From NCBI RefSeq assembly GCF_008806975.1, contig NZ_CP031728.1, positions 3,803,501 through 3,867,500 on the forward strand: a stretch of DNA of 64,000 nt. Direction: 5' to 3'. The notes below the pieces were generated by a model. It searched no databases. It was not told where the DNA came from and saw only the letters and a list, made by a program, of their open reading frames with translations. The DNA is from Cellvibrio sp. KY-GH-1. GTDB lineage: Bacteria; Pseudomonadota; Gammaproteobacteria; Pseudomonadales; Cellvibrionaceae. Of the stretch, positions 1 through 9,438 are shown in pieces. A program made the position numbers and the translations under genes. How positions within the stretch are numbered: position 1 is the first letter of the stretch; every line of letters begins with the position of its first letter.

Positions 1-471
1 ACGGCAGAGCACTTCAAAATCCTTAAACGTACAGAAGTGAATGTTAGGGGTATTGTACCACTCGTAAGGCAGCAAATCCGACACCGGCATACGCCCGCGC
101 GTTGCGAGATAAAAGCGCGCTTTCCAGTGGCCAAAGTTCGGGAAAGTCACAATACATTCTTTGCCGACCCGCAGCATTTCATCCAATACCAGATGAGGAA
201 AGTGCAGGGTTTGCAGCGCTTGGGTCATTATCACTGTATCAAAACTTTTATCGGCAAAATTACCCAGACCACGATCGAGGTTTTGTTCGATTACGTTCAA
301 TCCTTTGTCGATGCATAGATTGATCTGCGCAGCATCGATCTCCAGCCCGTACCCTTGCACTTGTTTGGTGTCGATCAAAAATTTTAGCAATGTGCCATCG
401 CCACACCCCAAATCGAGTATGCGGCTGCTTTGCGTAATCCAATGTTGGATTTCATTTAAATCAATACGCAT
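1..471 (-). CDS. metW: MetW, methionine biosynthesis methyltransferase-like protein (3' end cut by window)
   Basis: The frame opens with ATG at 471 and stays open to base 1, giving 157 residues; the family is usually near 200, so the C-terminus lies outside. Near the N-terminus is a class I SAM-binding motif, ILDLGCGDGTLL. The middle reads VIMTQALQTLHFP and the end GKECIVTFPNFGHWKARFYL, both typical of MetW. The start shares one base with the metX stop (TGATG), so the two are translationally coupled. MetW is known to act with MetX in homoserine acylation, the first committed step of methionine synthesis. Whether it methylates anything is not evident from sequence. Confidence 0.93.
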   Translation of the reverse strand, partial: MRIDLNEIQHWITQSSRILDLGCGDGTLLKFLIDTKQVQGYGLEIDAAQINLCIDKGLNVIEQNLDRGLGNFADKSFDTVIMTQALQTLHFPHLVLDEMLRVGKECIVTFPNFGHWKARFYLATRGRMPVSDLLPYEWYNTPNIHFCTFKDFEVLCR

Positions 472-1613
472 CAGACTGTCACTCCCGCAAGGTATCGACC
501 GAAGACTTGTTGATAGCGCTCGTCGGGTAGTAAGAAGGCATCGTGACCGTGTTTGGATTCAATTTCTGCATAAGTCACTGCACGGTTAGCACCAACCAAT
601 GCATTCACAATTTCGCGCGAACGCTCGGGGGCAAAACGCCAGTCGGTACTAAAAGAAATCACCAGAAATTTTGCCCGTGTTTGTTGGAAGGCAATAACTG
701 GATCGTCATTGAACTCACGTGCGAGATCAAAATAATCCAGCGCTTTGGTGATGCGAATGTAGGAGTTGGCATCGAAGCTGTTGGCAAAGCTGTCGCCCTG
801 GTAGCGCAGGTAGCTTTCAATCTGGAATTCCACCGGCTCATCGGTACCCAATTCAAAACTGCCACTGCGCAAATCGCGCCCAAATTTTTCGCCCATCGCA
901 AAATCCGACAGGTAAGTGATGTGGCCAATCATGCGCGCCACCGCCAAACCATTCTTGGGGATAGCGTTATGCGCCTGATAATCACCATCAAAAAAATTCG
1001 GGTCACTGACAATCGCCTTGCGCGCGGCCTCATTAAACGCAATATTTTGTGCAGATAGTTTCATCGCAGAAGCGATGACGACGGCATGGCGCACACGCTG
1101 CGGATAATCCAGCGCCCAGCGCATCACCTGCATTCCGCCAAGACTGCCCCCGATAATCGCCGCCCAAACATCAATGCCCAGTACATCCGCCAAGCGCGCC
1201 TGGCTTGCCACCCAATCGCGCACGCGCACCATGGGAAAATCGGCGCCCCAGGGTTTGCCGGTCGCCAGATTGATGGAACGAGGCCCCGTAGAGCCATGAC
1301 AGCCGCCGAGATTATTTAGTGCCACCACAAAAAATTTGTTGGTATCGATGGGTTTGCCCGGGCCGATATAGGCATCCCACCAGCCTGGGCGCTTGTCGTC
1401 CATGCTGTGATAGCCCGCCGCATGGTGATGGCCTGACAGCGCATGGCAAATTAACACTGCGTTGGACTTGGTTGCGTTGAGCTGGCCGTAGGTTTCGTAG
1501 ACCAGATCGTATTCATCCAGCGTTTTGCCGCAGGCGAGCAGCAACGGCTGAGTGAAATGATGCGTCTGTGGCGTAACAAGACCCACCGAGTCAGCGGGTA
1601 ATTGGTTGGGCAT
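471..1613 (-). CDS. metX: Homoserine O-acyltransferase MetX
   Basis: 380 residues with an alpha/beta-hydrolase fold. The nucleophile elbow GGSLGGMQ places the catalytic serine at about residue 157, and the C-terminal GHDAFLLP supplies the catalytic histidine. The enzyme acylates the homoserine hydroxyl in the cytoplasm to start methionine synthesis. The automatic name is acetyltransferase, but many proteobacterial MetX proteins, including those of pseudomonads, are known to use succinyl-CoA; I cannot settle the acyl donor by eye. The gene starts at ATG 1613 with AAGAGA about 8 bases upstream and runs into metW with a one-base overlap. Its own promoter should lie in the roughly 115 bases between it and the terminator at 1729-1754. 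Confidence 0.95.
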   Translation of the reverse strand: MPNQLPADSVGLVTPQTHHFTQPLLLACGKTLDEYDLVYETYGQLNATKSNAVLICHALSGHHHAAGYHSMDDKRPGWWDAYIGPGKPIDTNKFFVVALNNLGGCHGSTGPRSINLATGKPWGADFPMVRVRDWVASQARLADVLGIDVWAAIIGGSLGGMQVMRWALDYPQRVRHAVVIASAMKLSAQNIAFNEAARKAIVSDPNFFDGDYQAHNAIPKNGLAVARMIGHITYLSDFAMGEKFGRDLRSGSFELGTDEPVEFQIESYLRYQGDSFANSFDANSYIRITKALDYFDLAREFNDDPVIAFQQTRAKFLVISFSTDWRFAPERSREIVNALVGANRAVTYAEIESKHGHDAFLLPDERYQQVFGRYLAGVTV

Positions 1614-1728
1614 GGCAATCTCTTAATACTGGCGTGAAGCCGGTGTGATTCAAAGTGGCGCCAGTCTAAAGAGACCGGCATTAGCCTGCAAGATTAGCTT
1701 GTGATTCACTGTGGAAGGGGCGGCAGAT

Positions 1729-1754
1729 AAAAAAACGGGCCAATGCGGCCCGTT
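1729..1754 (-). terminator. Rho-independent terminator of the aryl polyene operon
   Basis: A perfect 7-bp stem ACGGGCC/GGCCCGT (1735-1741 and 1747-1753) with a 5-base loop. Read on the minus strand it is followed by a run of T. It lies about 30 bases after the last gene of the operon and separates it from metX. Confidence 0.85.
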
Positions 1755-1781
1755 ATTTTAACGCTCTGAATTCGCTAAAAA

Positions 1782-3011
1782 TCAGTCCTGCCAGCGCTTA
1801 AAAATCAATGACGTATTAATCCCACCAAAGGCAAAGTTATTGCTCATCACTATATCGGTCTCAAACTCACGCCCGCTGCCCGTAAGGTAATCTAGCGGCG
1901 CGCAATCCGGATCCGGCTGGTGTAGATTCGCCGTGCCGTGAAACCAGCCATCGTGCATCATCGCGATACTGACCCAAGCCTCCAGCGCGCCACATGCTCC
2001 CAGCGTGTGGCCGGTGAAGCTTTTAAATGCGCTAATTGGGGTATTGCTACCAAACAGTTTGTAGGTCGCCTGACTTTCAGCAATATCGCCGCGGTCCGTC
2101 GCAGTACCGTGGGCGCTGATATAACCAACCTCGTCGGGGCTAATGTTCGCATCCGCCAAGGCCATCTCCATTGCCAAGCGCATAGTTTCTGACTGCGGCT
2201 GGGTGACATGAGCGCCGTCCGAGTTAGTACCGAACCCGATAATTTCTGCATAGATTCGCGCGCCGCGCGCCTGCGCATGCTCCAGCTCCTCGAGAATCAG
2301 AGTGCCAGCGCCCTCGCCAATGACCAATCCATCGCGATCGGTGTCAAAGGGGCGCGGTGAAGATGAAGGGGTGTCGTTGCGGGTACTTGTTGCAAACAAG
2401 GTATCGAATACTGCTGCTTCAGACGCACAGAGCTCTTCCGCCCCGCCCGCAACCATCAACTTTTGCTTCCCAAACTTGATGGCTTCGTAGGCGTAGCCCA
2501 ACCCTTGGCTCCCTGAGGTGCAAGCGCTGGAGGTAGTGATAACCCGGCCTTTCAGCTGAAAGAAAACACCAATGTTCACTGCTGTGGTGTGACCCATCAT
2601 CTTTAGATAGGAATTGGCGTTCAGCCCACTTGAATCACCGTTCAACAACATATGGCCAAAATCAGCGATAGCATCGGGGCTACCGGCAGAAGAACCATAA
2701 CTGACGCCCATACGACCATCCTGAATACAGGGATCGCCTAACAAGCCAGCGTCGGCAAGGGCGAGCTCGGTGGCAGCAGTCGCCATCAGCGCGACACGCC
2801 CCATACTGCGAGTCAGCTTGCGATTGAAATGTTCAGGTTTCTCAAAATCCGTGACCGGAGCCCCCAATCGGGTATTGAGATCGGCATACTTATCCCACTC
2901 ATGCATGGTACAAATGCCCGTTTTACCGTCGCGCAAGTTGGCTTTAATTTGCTCCCAGGTCGAGCCAATCGGGGAAATTCCGGCCATACCAGTTATTACA
3001 ACGCGCTTCAT
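1782..3011 (-). CDS. apeR: Beta-ketoacyl-ACP synthase (FabF/KAS II type), APE locus ketosynthase
   Basis: 409 residues from ATG 3011, preceded by GGAGG at 9 bases; an upstream GTG at 3017 is possible but the family normally starts MKRVVITG. The complete thiolase-fold triad is visible: cysteine in SSACTSGSQG, histidines in SAHGTATDRGD and SFTGHTLGACG, then the closing NNFAFGGINTSL. It should condense malonyl-ACP onto the growing polyene chain. It is the last gene of the operon; its start shares one base with the upstream reductase stop (TAATG). The symbol follows APE nomenclature recalled from memory and rests on family plus position. FabF housekeeping function is less likely because no fabD/fabG/acpP cluster surrounds it. 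Confidence 0.88.
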   Translation of the reverse strand: MKRVVITGMAGISPIGSTWEQIKANLRDGKTGICTMHEWDKYADLNTRLGAPVTDFEKPEHFNRKLTRSMGRVALMATAATELALADAGLLGDPCIQDGRMGVSYGSSAGSPDAIADFGHMLLNGDSSGLNANSYLKMMGHTTAVNIGVFFQLKGRVITTSSACTSGSQGLGYAYEAIKFGKQKLMVAGGAEELCASEAAVFDTLFATSTRNDTPSSSPRPFDTDRDGLVIGEGAGTLILEELEHAQARGARIYAEIIGFGTNSDGAHVTQPQSETMRLAMEMALADANISPDEVGYISAHGTATDRGDIAESQATYKLFGSNTPISAFKSFTGHTLGACGALEAWVSIAMMHDGWFHGTANLHQPDPDCAPLDYLTGSGREFETDIVMSNNFAFGGINTSLIFKRWQD

Positions 3012-3751
3012 TAACACAGGCCTCCATTGACCGAAATCACCTGACGGGTGATGTAGGCCGCCTCACTACTCATTAAAAATTTAACCAATGCAGCCACTTC
3101 TTCAGGTTTGCCAACCCGGCGGGCTGGGATCATTTTGAGGGCTTCTTCAACCAGCGCCTCATCGACCATCTCGGTTTCAATCAGGCCGGGAGCTACACAG
3201 TTCACCGTGATATCACGCTTGGCCAATTCAATCGCCAGAGATTTACTGGCGGCGATAATACCGGCTTTGGCCGCGCTGTAGTTGGTTTGCCCACGGTTGC
3301 CAATCAACCCGGATACCGACGCCAGCGTCACAATGCGCCCCGCTGCCCGACGGCGAACCATCGGCATAATGACGGGATTTAAAACATTGTAGAAACTGTC
3401 CAGATTGGTATGAATCACAGCATCCCACTCCTCTCCGGACATAGCTGGAAAGGCGTTATCGCGCGCAATACCGGCGTTACAAACCACACCGTAATAGGCG
3501 CCGTGTGCCTCCATATCCGCTTCTAACACCGCTTTTACCTGTGCGCGGTCAGCAACATCAAATTGCACAATGCGCGCGTTGCCGCCGAGCGCAACAATTT
3601 CACTGGCCACTGATTCTGCCTGTTCGCGCTGAGCGCGACAGTGCAATACCAGATCATAACCCTGCTGTGCGAGAGCCAATGCTATCGCCTTGCCGATACC
3701 ACGGCTGGACCCAGTCACTAACACACTCAGGGATTCATTATTCATCGACAT
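3011..3751 (-). CDS. apeQ: 3-oxoacyl-ACP reductase (SDR family, FabG-like), APE ketoreductase
   Basis: 246 residues from ATG 3751; an alternative ATG lies two codons inside. It is a short-chain dehydrogenase with the NAD(P)-binding glycine motif TGSSRGIG near residue 12, CNAG in the middle, and the catalytic pair in NYSAAKAG (YxxxK). It ends ITRQVISVNGGLC, as FabG proteins do. The role is reduction of the beta-keto group in each extension cycle. The open frame extends upstream to 3904, but that stretch overlaps the dehydratase and shows no family similarity. Spacing to the dehydratase stop is 13 bases. Confidence 0.9.
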   Translation of the reverse strand: MSMNNESLSVLVTGSSRGIGKAIALALAQQGYDLVLHCRAQREQAESVASEIVALGGNARIVQFDVADRAQVKAVLEADMEAHGAYYGVVCNAGIARDNAFPAMSGEEWDAVIHTNLDSFYNVLNPVIMPMVRRRAAGRIVTLASVSGLIGNRGQTNYSAAKAGIIAASKSLAIELAKRDITVNCVAPGLIETEMVDEALVEEALKMIPARRVGKPEEVAALVKFLMSSEAAYITRQVISVNGGLC

Positions 3752-3764
3752 AGTTTGAAACTCT

Positions 3765-4253
3765 TTATTGTTCGGTAGCGCCAGACGCAAGAAACTGTTC
3801 CGGATCTTCAGGCTGAAATACGTTGATATTGGCACTGGCAGAAACATGGGAATAGCTGCCCATGCCCTTAAGCTCACATTCGAAGACGCTGAGCCCATTC
3901 TCACCGCGTATCAATTCCCTGACACTAACCTGTAACTTGCTACCCAGCGGGAAATAGCCATGACTTGCCGTGTAGCGGCGACTGCCCACTAGAAAACCAA
4001 TTTTGACTGGAAACCCGGCGCGGCGGGCACGGCATCCACCCAAAGCGCCAATGGTCTGTGCCATTAACTCAATCCCAACCCAAGCGGGTAGACCCTGCTC
4101 ATCCACAAAGGGAGCATCAGGGCGAATCGTCACGCTCGCCTGCAGGGCCTCGTCGTCCCAGGTATCAATGTGATCCAAAAGCACCATTGCGCCCTGATGG
4201 GGCACAACAGAATCAAACGAAAAAAGTGGATATTCAGCGGCTTGGTTGGCCAT
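3765..4253 (-). CDS. apeP: Hotdog-fold 3-hydroxyacyl-ACP dehydratase, APE type
   Basis: 162 residues from ATG 4253, with GGAG 8 bases upstream; the GTG just before it is a weaker choice. The sequence has the hotdog dehydratase layout, with an active-site histidine in VVPHQGAMVLLD and an acidic residue in WVGIELMAQTIGALGG. It should dehydrate 3-hydroxyacyl-ACP to the trans-enoyl form, leaving the double bonds of the polyene. It overlaps the upstream ketosynthase stop by 20 bases. A second dehydratase-like domain sits at the C-terminus of the ligase at 13767-15497, matching the two dehydratases known from APE loci. Confidence 0.82.
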   Translation of the reverse strand: MANQAAEYPLFSFDSVVPHQGAMVLLDHIDTWDDEALQASVTIRPDAPFVDEQGLPAWVGIELMAQTIGALGGCRARRAGFPVKIGFLVGSRRYTASHGYFPLGSKLQVSVRELIRGENGLSVFECELKGMGSYSHVSASANINVFQPEDPEQFLASGATEQ

Positions 4254-5409
4254 CACATAACTCCAGTATCAGTGAAATGTTATTGCCGCCAAACGCAAAA
4301 GAATTGCTCATTGCATAGCGCAACGGCTGATTAACTTTAGGTGCACCCAGGTTTTCCAACGGGGCCAGTTCAGGGTCGTTTACACCATCCCAGAGCTGAC
4401 GGGGCAAGGTGCCGTCTGCCCGCTTTAGCGCCAACAGACAGAAAACGGCCTCAAGTGCACCGGCGGCTCCTAACGTATGACCGGTCAGCCCTTTGGTAGA
4501 ACCACATGCGACCTGAGGACCGAAGACGCGGCCGACCGCAAGGCTTTCCATACGATCGTTTTGTTCCGTTGCTGTGCCATGCAAATTGATGTAACCAACC
4601 GCCTCTGGCTCTAGTGCCGCCATTGCGAGTGCCGCGCGCATGGCTGCTTCAGCACCGCGCCCCTCTGGCTCGGGTGCCGAAATATGATGTGCATCTGACG
4701 TTTCACCAATACCTACCAATCTAATCTGGCTAGGCGTCTTGGTAAGAATCATTACCGCGGCACCTTCTCCGATGTTGATGCCACGCCGGTTTTGACTAAA
4801 CGGATTGCAAAGCTGGTCGCTCACCGCCGCCAGGGACAAAAAACCCTCCACAGTGAGATGGCAAAGGCTATCCGCACCGCCCACAATCACCGCGTCACAT
4901 ACATCCAGCGCCAACAAACGCGCACCACTGGCGAGGGCTTTGGCACCTGATGTACAGGCCGTAGAGATAGTCCAGGCCGGCCCCGCCGCACCCAAGGTAC
5001 GCGCAAGAAACTCTGACGGCGCTGCAATTTCCTGTTGGGTGTAGTGATACGCCGGAGGAAAGCTGCCCGTTTGCACAAGAGAGGCAATGGCGGCTTCACC
5101 TTCTGCAATACCTGAAGTACTGCTGCCGAGCACGACCCCTATACGATGAGCGCCATATTGCGCTTTGAGGGCATCTACCGCTGGAATTAATTTTACCGCT
5201 GCCGACAGCAGTAACGCATTATTACGGGTATCCGCCTGCTCGGGAATGCGTTCTACAACACCCAGCGGGAGCGCCCGGCCGGGGCTGTAGCTGTCCGTGA
5301 CAACCAAGGGTGAAGTTTGGACACTGAATAGTTGGTCGTTGATTGATTGCAAGTCCTGACCCAGTGCACAGATAGCAGCGACTTCATGGATATAGCACTG
5401 GCTGGTCAT
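4234..5409 (-). CDS. apeO: Beta-ketoacyl-ACP synthase, APE locus (second ketosynthase)
   Basis: 391 residues from ATG 5409, which overlaps the upstream lipoprotein stop as ATGA; GGA sits about 7 bases upstream. The triad is complete: cysteine in ISTACTSGAKAL, histidines in INLHGTATEQND and GLTGHTLGAAGAL, then SNSFAFGGNNISL. It is only moderately similar to the ketosynthase at 1782-3011, so the pair is not a recent duplication. In studied APE systems this ketosynthase pairs with the short chain-length-factor-like protein; here that would be the product of 17447-18130. That pairing is inferred from family knowledge. Confidence 0.86.
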   Translation of the reverse strand: MTSQCYIHEVAAICALGQDLQSINDQLFSVQTSPLVVTDSYSPGRALPLGVVERIPEQADTRNNALLLSAAVKLIPAVDALKAQYGAHRIGVVLGSSTSGIAEGEAAIASLVQTGSFPPAYHYTQQEIAAPSEFLARTLGAAGPAWTISTACTSGAKALASGARLLALDVCDAVIVGGADSLCHLTVEGFLSLAAVSDQLCNPFSQNRRGINIGEGAAVMILTKTPSQIRLVGIGETSDAHHISAPEPEGRGAEAAMRAALAMAALEPEAVGYINLHGTATEQNDRMESLAVGRVFGPQVACGSTKGLTGHTLGAAGALEAVFCLLALKRADGTLPRQLWDGVNDPELAPLENLGAPKVNQPLRYAMSNSFAFGGNNISLILELCDGQPSR

Positions 5410-6017
5410 GTCTTGGTCCACCGCACGTTGGTTACCGCTATGGTCAATGGCAAACGCAGATGCCTAACCCGAGCCCTATTACTAACTCCAAGCAGCGCAT
5501 CACCCAGACCCTGCTCAACTATGCGAGGAGGTACTCCCGAATATGTGATCTCCACTAGTGGTTTACCGCGATACCCTAGCTGGCGCCCGTCAGCAATCGA
5601 CTTCAGCTGCCAATCGGTTTGAGTTTGCAACGCCTGCTGCCAATCACGGTCCGGCCACCAGGCCAGCAAACTGCTCGCCAGTAAAAACCGAGCCGGCAAG
5701 TCTTGCGGCAACTCCGGCGCCTTGTAGATCTCTAGCTGTGCGCCCTTTTTACTGACCGATAAAACGCGTCGTCCGAGCGGATCGAGTAACACCAAACTGG
5801 TGGCATCCCCCGACTGCGCCAGCGCTGCAGTAAGCTGGTAGTGGCGCGCCTGATAGTCGATATCCAGTTGCTGCAAAACCTGCCAACAGCAATTTCCACC
5901 CTGGTCGGCCGGTAAGGGTAAAGTCTCCAAGGTGCTGACACGCATCTGGCCACATCCGACCAGCGCCATCAACGCTGCCACCACCAGCAGCAATTTCTTG
6001 CCCATTGCGCGACTCAT
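5406..6017 (-). CDS. apeN: DUF3261-type outer-membrane lipoprotein, APE locus
   Basis: 203 residues from ATG 6017, chosen because it shares one base with the methyltransferase stop (TGATG); an inner ATG at 6005 is possible. The N-terminus is a lipoprotein signal, KKLLLVVAALMALVGCG, with the modified cysteine in LVGC. The mature part resembles the DUF3261 lipoproteins found in APE and related pigment loci. With the LolA-like protein and MMPL exporter it probably forms the route that places the polyene lipid in the outer membrane. No catalytic motif is evident. Confidence 0.75.
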   Translation of the reverse strand: MSRAMGKKLLLVVAALMALVGCGQMRVSTLETLPLPADQGGNCCWQVLQQLDIDYQARHYQLTAALAQSGDATSLVLLDPLGRRVLSVSKKGAQLEIYKAPELPQDLPARFLLASSLLAWWPDRDWQQALQTQTDWQLKSIADGRQLGYRGKPLVEITYSGVPPRIVEQGLGDALLGVSNRARVRHLRLPLTIAVTNVRWTKT

Positions 6018-7078
6018 CAAGTCTTTCTGCACTCGAGCAAGGTGTGATAGCTGCCGTCTAGCAACGGATATTCCTGACTCACCACCAACCCGGCCTGACT
6101 TACCAGGTTTTTCATGACCTCGACGCTATACATCTTGCTATTACCGTTGGCGATAGTGGTGAAATACAGCGACGTGCCAATCAAACTATGCTTGGCGGCA
6201 GCGTATTTCTGGTTGTCAAAAAACGGCTCAAGAATGTAAATACGCGTATTTTGATTGGCGGCCTGGCAAACATTTTTCAAGATGGCAACGATTTCTTCTA
6301 CTGCAAAGCAATCCAGGAATTGGCTCATCCAAATGACATCCGCCCCTTGGGGAACTTTCTGGCTGGTGTCGAGCAGATTAATCTGGTGGAAATCGATGCG
6401 CTCCAACAAATTGCGCTGACGCGCATTTTCACGCGACACCGCCAGCTGCCCGGGCAGATCGAGGATTTTTACGCGCACGTCCGGATCATATTCGCAGCAC
6501 AGCATCGACCATTTGCCGGTATTACCACCGATATCGAAGATGTACGCAGGTTTGGGGTCGAATACGATTTTTAGGGCCGATGGGAAGGCGTTGTCGGAGT
6601 AAAAATGATCAAATTCAAACCAGGATTTCTTCACCCGGTCAGGCAATTGCGACAAACCTTCATAAACCGTTGGCCAGTTGCCAAACACCTTTAACCCCTC
6701 CGGTTTGCCATTTTTAACGCAGTCTTCGAGGACCCTTGCGCCTTCGTAGCAAACGTCTTGAACAAAATTAAAATTTACCTGGGTCATCCGATCTTTCAAA
6801 ATAAAAAAACCGGTTTTGGTCACCTCTAACAACCCCGCCTCATTGACCGACAAGGCACCTGCTGACTCAGCGGCCTCCACCAACAAACGCACACCATAGT
6901 CGGATAATCCCAGGTCGCGAACTATATCCTCAATAGTGGCCTGACCATCTTTATCGAAGATGTAATCGAGGATTCCCAAATTGCGGATGGTTAATACGGC
7001 CTGAAAAAACAGCGGCGAAAAAGCCAGTTTTTGTGCTTCGTGAAGTGCGTCAATGGCATGCATCTTTTTTGTTGTCAT
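6017..7078 (-). CDS. SAM-dependent methyltransferase with winged-helix dimerisation domain
   Basis: 353 residues. Residues 1-90 look like the N-terminal dimerisation/winged-helix domain of O-methyltransferases (IRNLGILDYIFD, IVRDLGLSDYGVRLLVEAAE). The SAM site begins at FDIGGNTGKWSM and is followed by VKILDLPGQL. It overlaps the upstream MMPL gene as ATGA and the next gene as TGATG. In APE loci a methyltransferase decorates the aryl head group, and that is the likely role; whether it is O- or C-methylation cannot be told from sequence. It may correspond to ApeB of other species, but it lies inside the operon here, so I give no symbol. Confidence 0.83.
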   Translation of the reverse strand: MTTKKMHAIDALHEAQKLAFSPLFFQAVLTIRNLGILDYIFDKDGQATIEDIVRDLGLSDYGVRLLVEAAESAGALSVNEAGLLEVTKTGFFILKDRMTQVNFNFVQDVCYEGARVLEDCVKNGKPEGLKVFGNWPTVYEGLSQLPDRVKKSWFEFDHFYSDNAFPSALKIVFDPKPAYIFDIGGNTGKWSMLCCEYDPDVRVKILDLPGQLAVSRENARQRNLLERIDFHQINLLDTSQKVPQGADVIWMSQFLDCFAVEEIVAILKNVCQAANQNTRIYILEPFFDNQKYAAAKHSLIGTSLYFTTIANGNSKMYSVEVMKNLVSQAGLVVSQEYPLLDGSYHTLLECRKT

Positions 7079-9438
7079 TTATCTTCCTCATTTATCAGGG
7101 GGTGCGCCGCGACCCTAGTCGGGGCAAAAAACAGCGGGGTCAGGAGCCAGCAAGTCAGGATCCCAACCAGAATAATCAAACCAAATTGATGCAACACCGG
7201 CACAGCGCTCAATGATAACAAACCAAACGCCAGAATTGAGGTGCCACACGCCAAACTGGATGCCAGCCAAGACTCGGGGTTAAAGCCGCCTTCGGTATAA
7301 AAAACGGCTGTGTCCAGACCAATGCCTATTACCAGTAACAGCGCCATCACGTGAAACAGGGTAATACCATCAATGGCAGCGCTGCCCAAGGCAAAAACCA
7401 TCGCAACCAGCAGCGGCAAAAGTAACCGCCAGGCGCGCCGGCGATAACGCACCAGCAAACCGGCGGCGAGCAGCACCAGGGTTACTGCAAGAACGCTGCA
7501 AACACTCCAGCGATAGCGCCCCAGCAGTTGTGATAAATCATCCGTCTGATTGATTAGCTTCACCCCCGGCAGGGACGCCGTTAGTTCAGCCAGAGTTTGA
7601 TCCGACGCGGGAGAGACCAGGGTTACTACTGAGTACCAAGTGTCGTCTTTTGGTATCATCGGTGGCGCTAATTGCCCCAGACTGCTCGCCGTGAACTCGG
7701 CAGGCGTGAGCACGGTGTCCGCTAATCGCGGCGCCTGGCATTGGGTAGTTAACTTGGCACAGAGTTGCGCCAATGCCCCTCGTTCTCCGTATAGCTTTGC
7801 GAAAACCAGTTGACGATCCGCCAGTTGCTGGGCCGTTGCCGGCAGATACTGGGTCAACCCTTGCCAGCGCCAACCAGACTGATCTGCCTGAGCCAAGCGC
7901 TCAGACAGCGCCTGTGCACGAATCAACAATTCTTCTGCCGATGCTGCCTCCACAAAGAAAAAGCGACTTACGGACGGCTGCAGCAGAATCTCCTGTACCT
8001 GCTGCTCCGAAACCAGGAGCGCCTTTGGCGAGGTATTCAGATTCAGTACTGCGTCGTTCGCGCCACCGCGTACCACGACTGCCGTCGCCACCACCATCAG
8101 CGCCGCTAAACACAAGGTTACGCTCTTTGGGTGACACCAAAGGGGTTGATAAAGCCCTAGGCCCACTCTGAAAAAACTGGTCGCAGCGCGCAAGGGGGCG
8201 GGGAGCGATGACAACGCCGCTCCGCCGGCCGGTCGGGGTCGGTAAAACGGCCCGAGCGCCAATACAGTCATCCAGGCCCCAAAAATACCCGAAGCACAAA
8301 AAATCGCCATTTGCTGGAGTCCGGGAAAGGGAGTCGTAAATTGCAGCAGATAAGCCCCGATTCCAGTAAGTGCGCCTATGGCCATCGCAAAGCGCAGCTC
8401 GTGACGCGCGATCAAACCGCCACCCTCGCGCTGACTTCCCATTAGGAAATGAAGCACGTAATCACCAGCCACCCCCAGTAAGGTACTGCCGAATGCCAAG
8501 GTGATGATGTGGATACGTCCGAATACCAACAGGCTTACGGTTAACGCGAGGAAGTAGGCACTAGTCATGGTCAGCAGAACCGCACCGAGCGGCACCGGGC
8601 TACGGAAAACCCAAAGCACCATCGCCACTATCCCGAGCATCGAACCTAATCCAACCGTGTTTATCTCCAGGGTAGCCTGCTCAGTACCTGCCGCCGCATG
8701 AAAAATCATCCCGGAAGTGAGTAATTGAGCATCAGGCCAGCTCGACCTAAATGCTGCAAGAACACCGGTAACATACTCTTGTACCTCAGGATCAAAGGGG
8801 CTTTGGCGCAATCGGGCACTCACCAACAACCACTGTTCACCGCGGGCTTCCACTATGGGAAACCCCTGATACTCCTGCAACTTTACCGCAGGAGCCAAAC
8901 TGGTAAGCCACCGCCCCCCCAAGTTAAATGGGTCTTCGGCAAACCCATAAGGCCGGGGCACTGCTATGGGATTAAATAAATCGCCATAAGCCTGCTCGGC
9001 CAGTTGCTCCGGGCTGTGTCGCTCCAGCCATAGTCGGGTTTCAGCGCTGAGTAATTGTTGGCTATACGGCCGATAGAGTGCCTGAAGTTGTTGTTGCAAC
9101 CCATCGCTGGTTTGGTCCTCCTGCAGCTGGTTACTGTGGAGCAACCGCGCTTTCAGGTCCTGTGCCTGACTCAGCCCCAGATCCTTGTCACGCGCGGCTA
9201 TCAATACCAACAAACGATCCTGAAACCGGCTGGCGAGCAACAAACTCAAATCGTGGAGTACCGGATTGCGCTCATCGCGCGGCAACAACTCCAATAAATT
9301 GCTGTGGAAAGGTTTGGTATAAAGCAACTGCCGCGCACTAAACACTGCGCAGAAGACGAACGCCAGCAGCCAAACCGCGGCAAAGAACAGGTTTCGGCGG
9401 TGAGCAGCGGGCGTCGAAAGTAGAGCTAACGATTTCAC
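7075..9438 (-). CDS. apeM: MMPL/RND-type lipid exporter of the APE locus
   Basis: 787 residues starting at GTG 9438, which overlaps the LolA-like stop as GTGA. One membrane helix follows the N-terminus (residues 17-37), then a large periplasmic loop, then two bundles of helices near residues 265-400 and 650-780, the MMPL arrangement of two repeated halves. GxxxD-type residues appear in helices (LLGVAGDYVLHFLMGS, VIGIGLDTAVFYTEG), as in proton-driven RND/MMPL pumps. It should extract the finished aryl polyene lipid from the inner membrane and pass it to the LolA-like carrier encoded just upstream. Confidence 0.87.
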   Translation of the reverse strand: MKSLALLSTPAAHRRNLFFAAVWLLAFVFCAVFSARQLLYTKPFHSNLLELLPRDERNPVLHDLSLLLASRFQDRLLVLIAARDKDLGLSQAQDLKARLLHSNQLQEDQTSDGLQQQLQALYRPYSQQLLSAETRLWLERHSPEQLAEQAYGDLFNPIAVPRPYGFAEDPFNLGGRWLTSLAPAVKLQEYQGFPIVEARGEQWLLVSARLRQSPFDPEVQEYVTGVLAAFRSSWPDAQLLTSGMIFHAAAGTEQATLEINTVGLGSMLGIVAMVLWVFRSPVPLGAVLLTMTSAYFLALTVSLLVFGRIHIITLAFGSTLLGVAGDYVLHFLMGSQREGGGLIARHELRFAMAIGALTGIGAYLLQFTTPFPGLQQMAIFCASGIFGAWMTVLALGPFYRPRPAGGAALSSLPAPLRAATSFFRVGLGLYQPLWCHPKSVTLCLAALMVVATAVVVRGGANDAVLNLNTSPKALLVSEQQVQEILLQPSVSRFFFVEAASAEELLIRAQALSERLAQADQSGWRWQGLTQYLPATAQQLADRQLVFAKLYGERGALAQLCAKLTTQCQAPRLADTVLTPAEFTASSLGQLAPPMIPKDDTWYSVVTLVSPASDQTLAELTASLPGVKLINQTDDLSQLLGRYRWSVCSVLAVTLVLLAAGLLVRYRRRAWRLLLPLLVAMVFALGSAAIDGITLFHVMALLLVIGIGLDTAVFYTEGGFNPESWLASSLACGTSILAFGLLSLSAVPVLHQFGLIILVGILTCWLLTPLFFAPTRVAAHPLINEEDK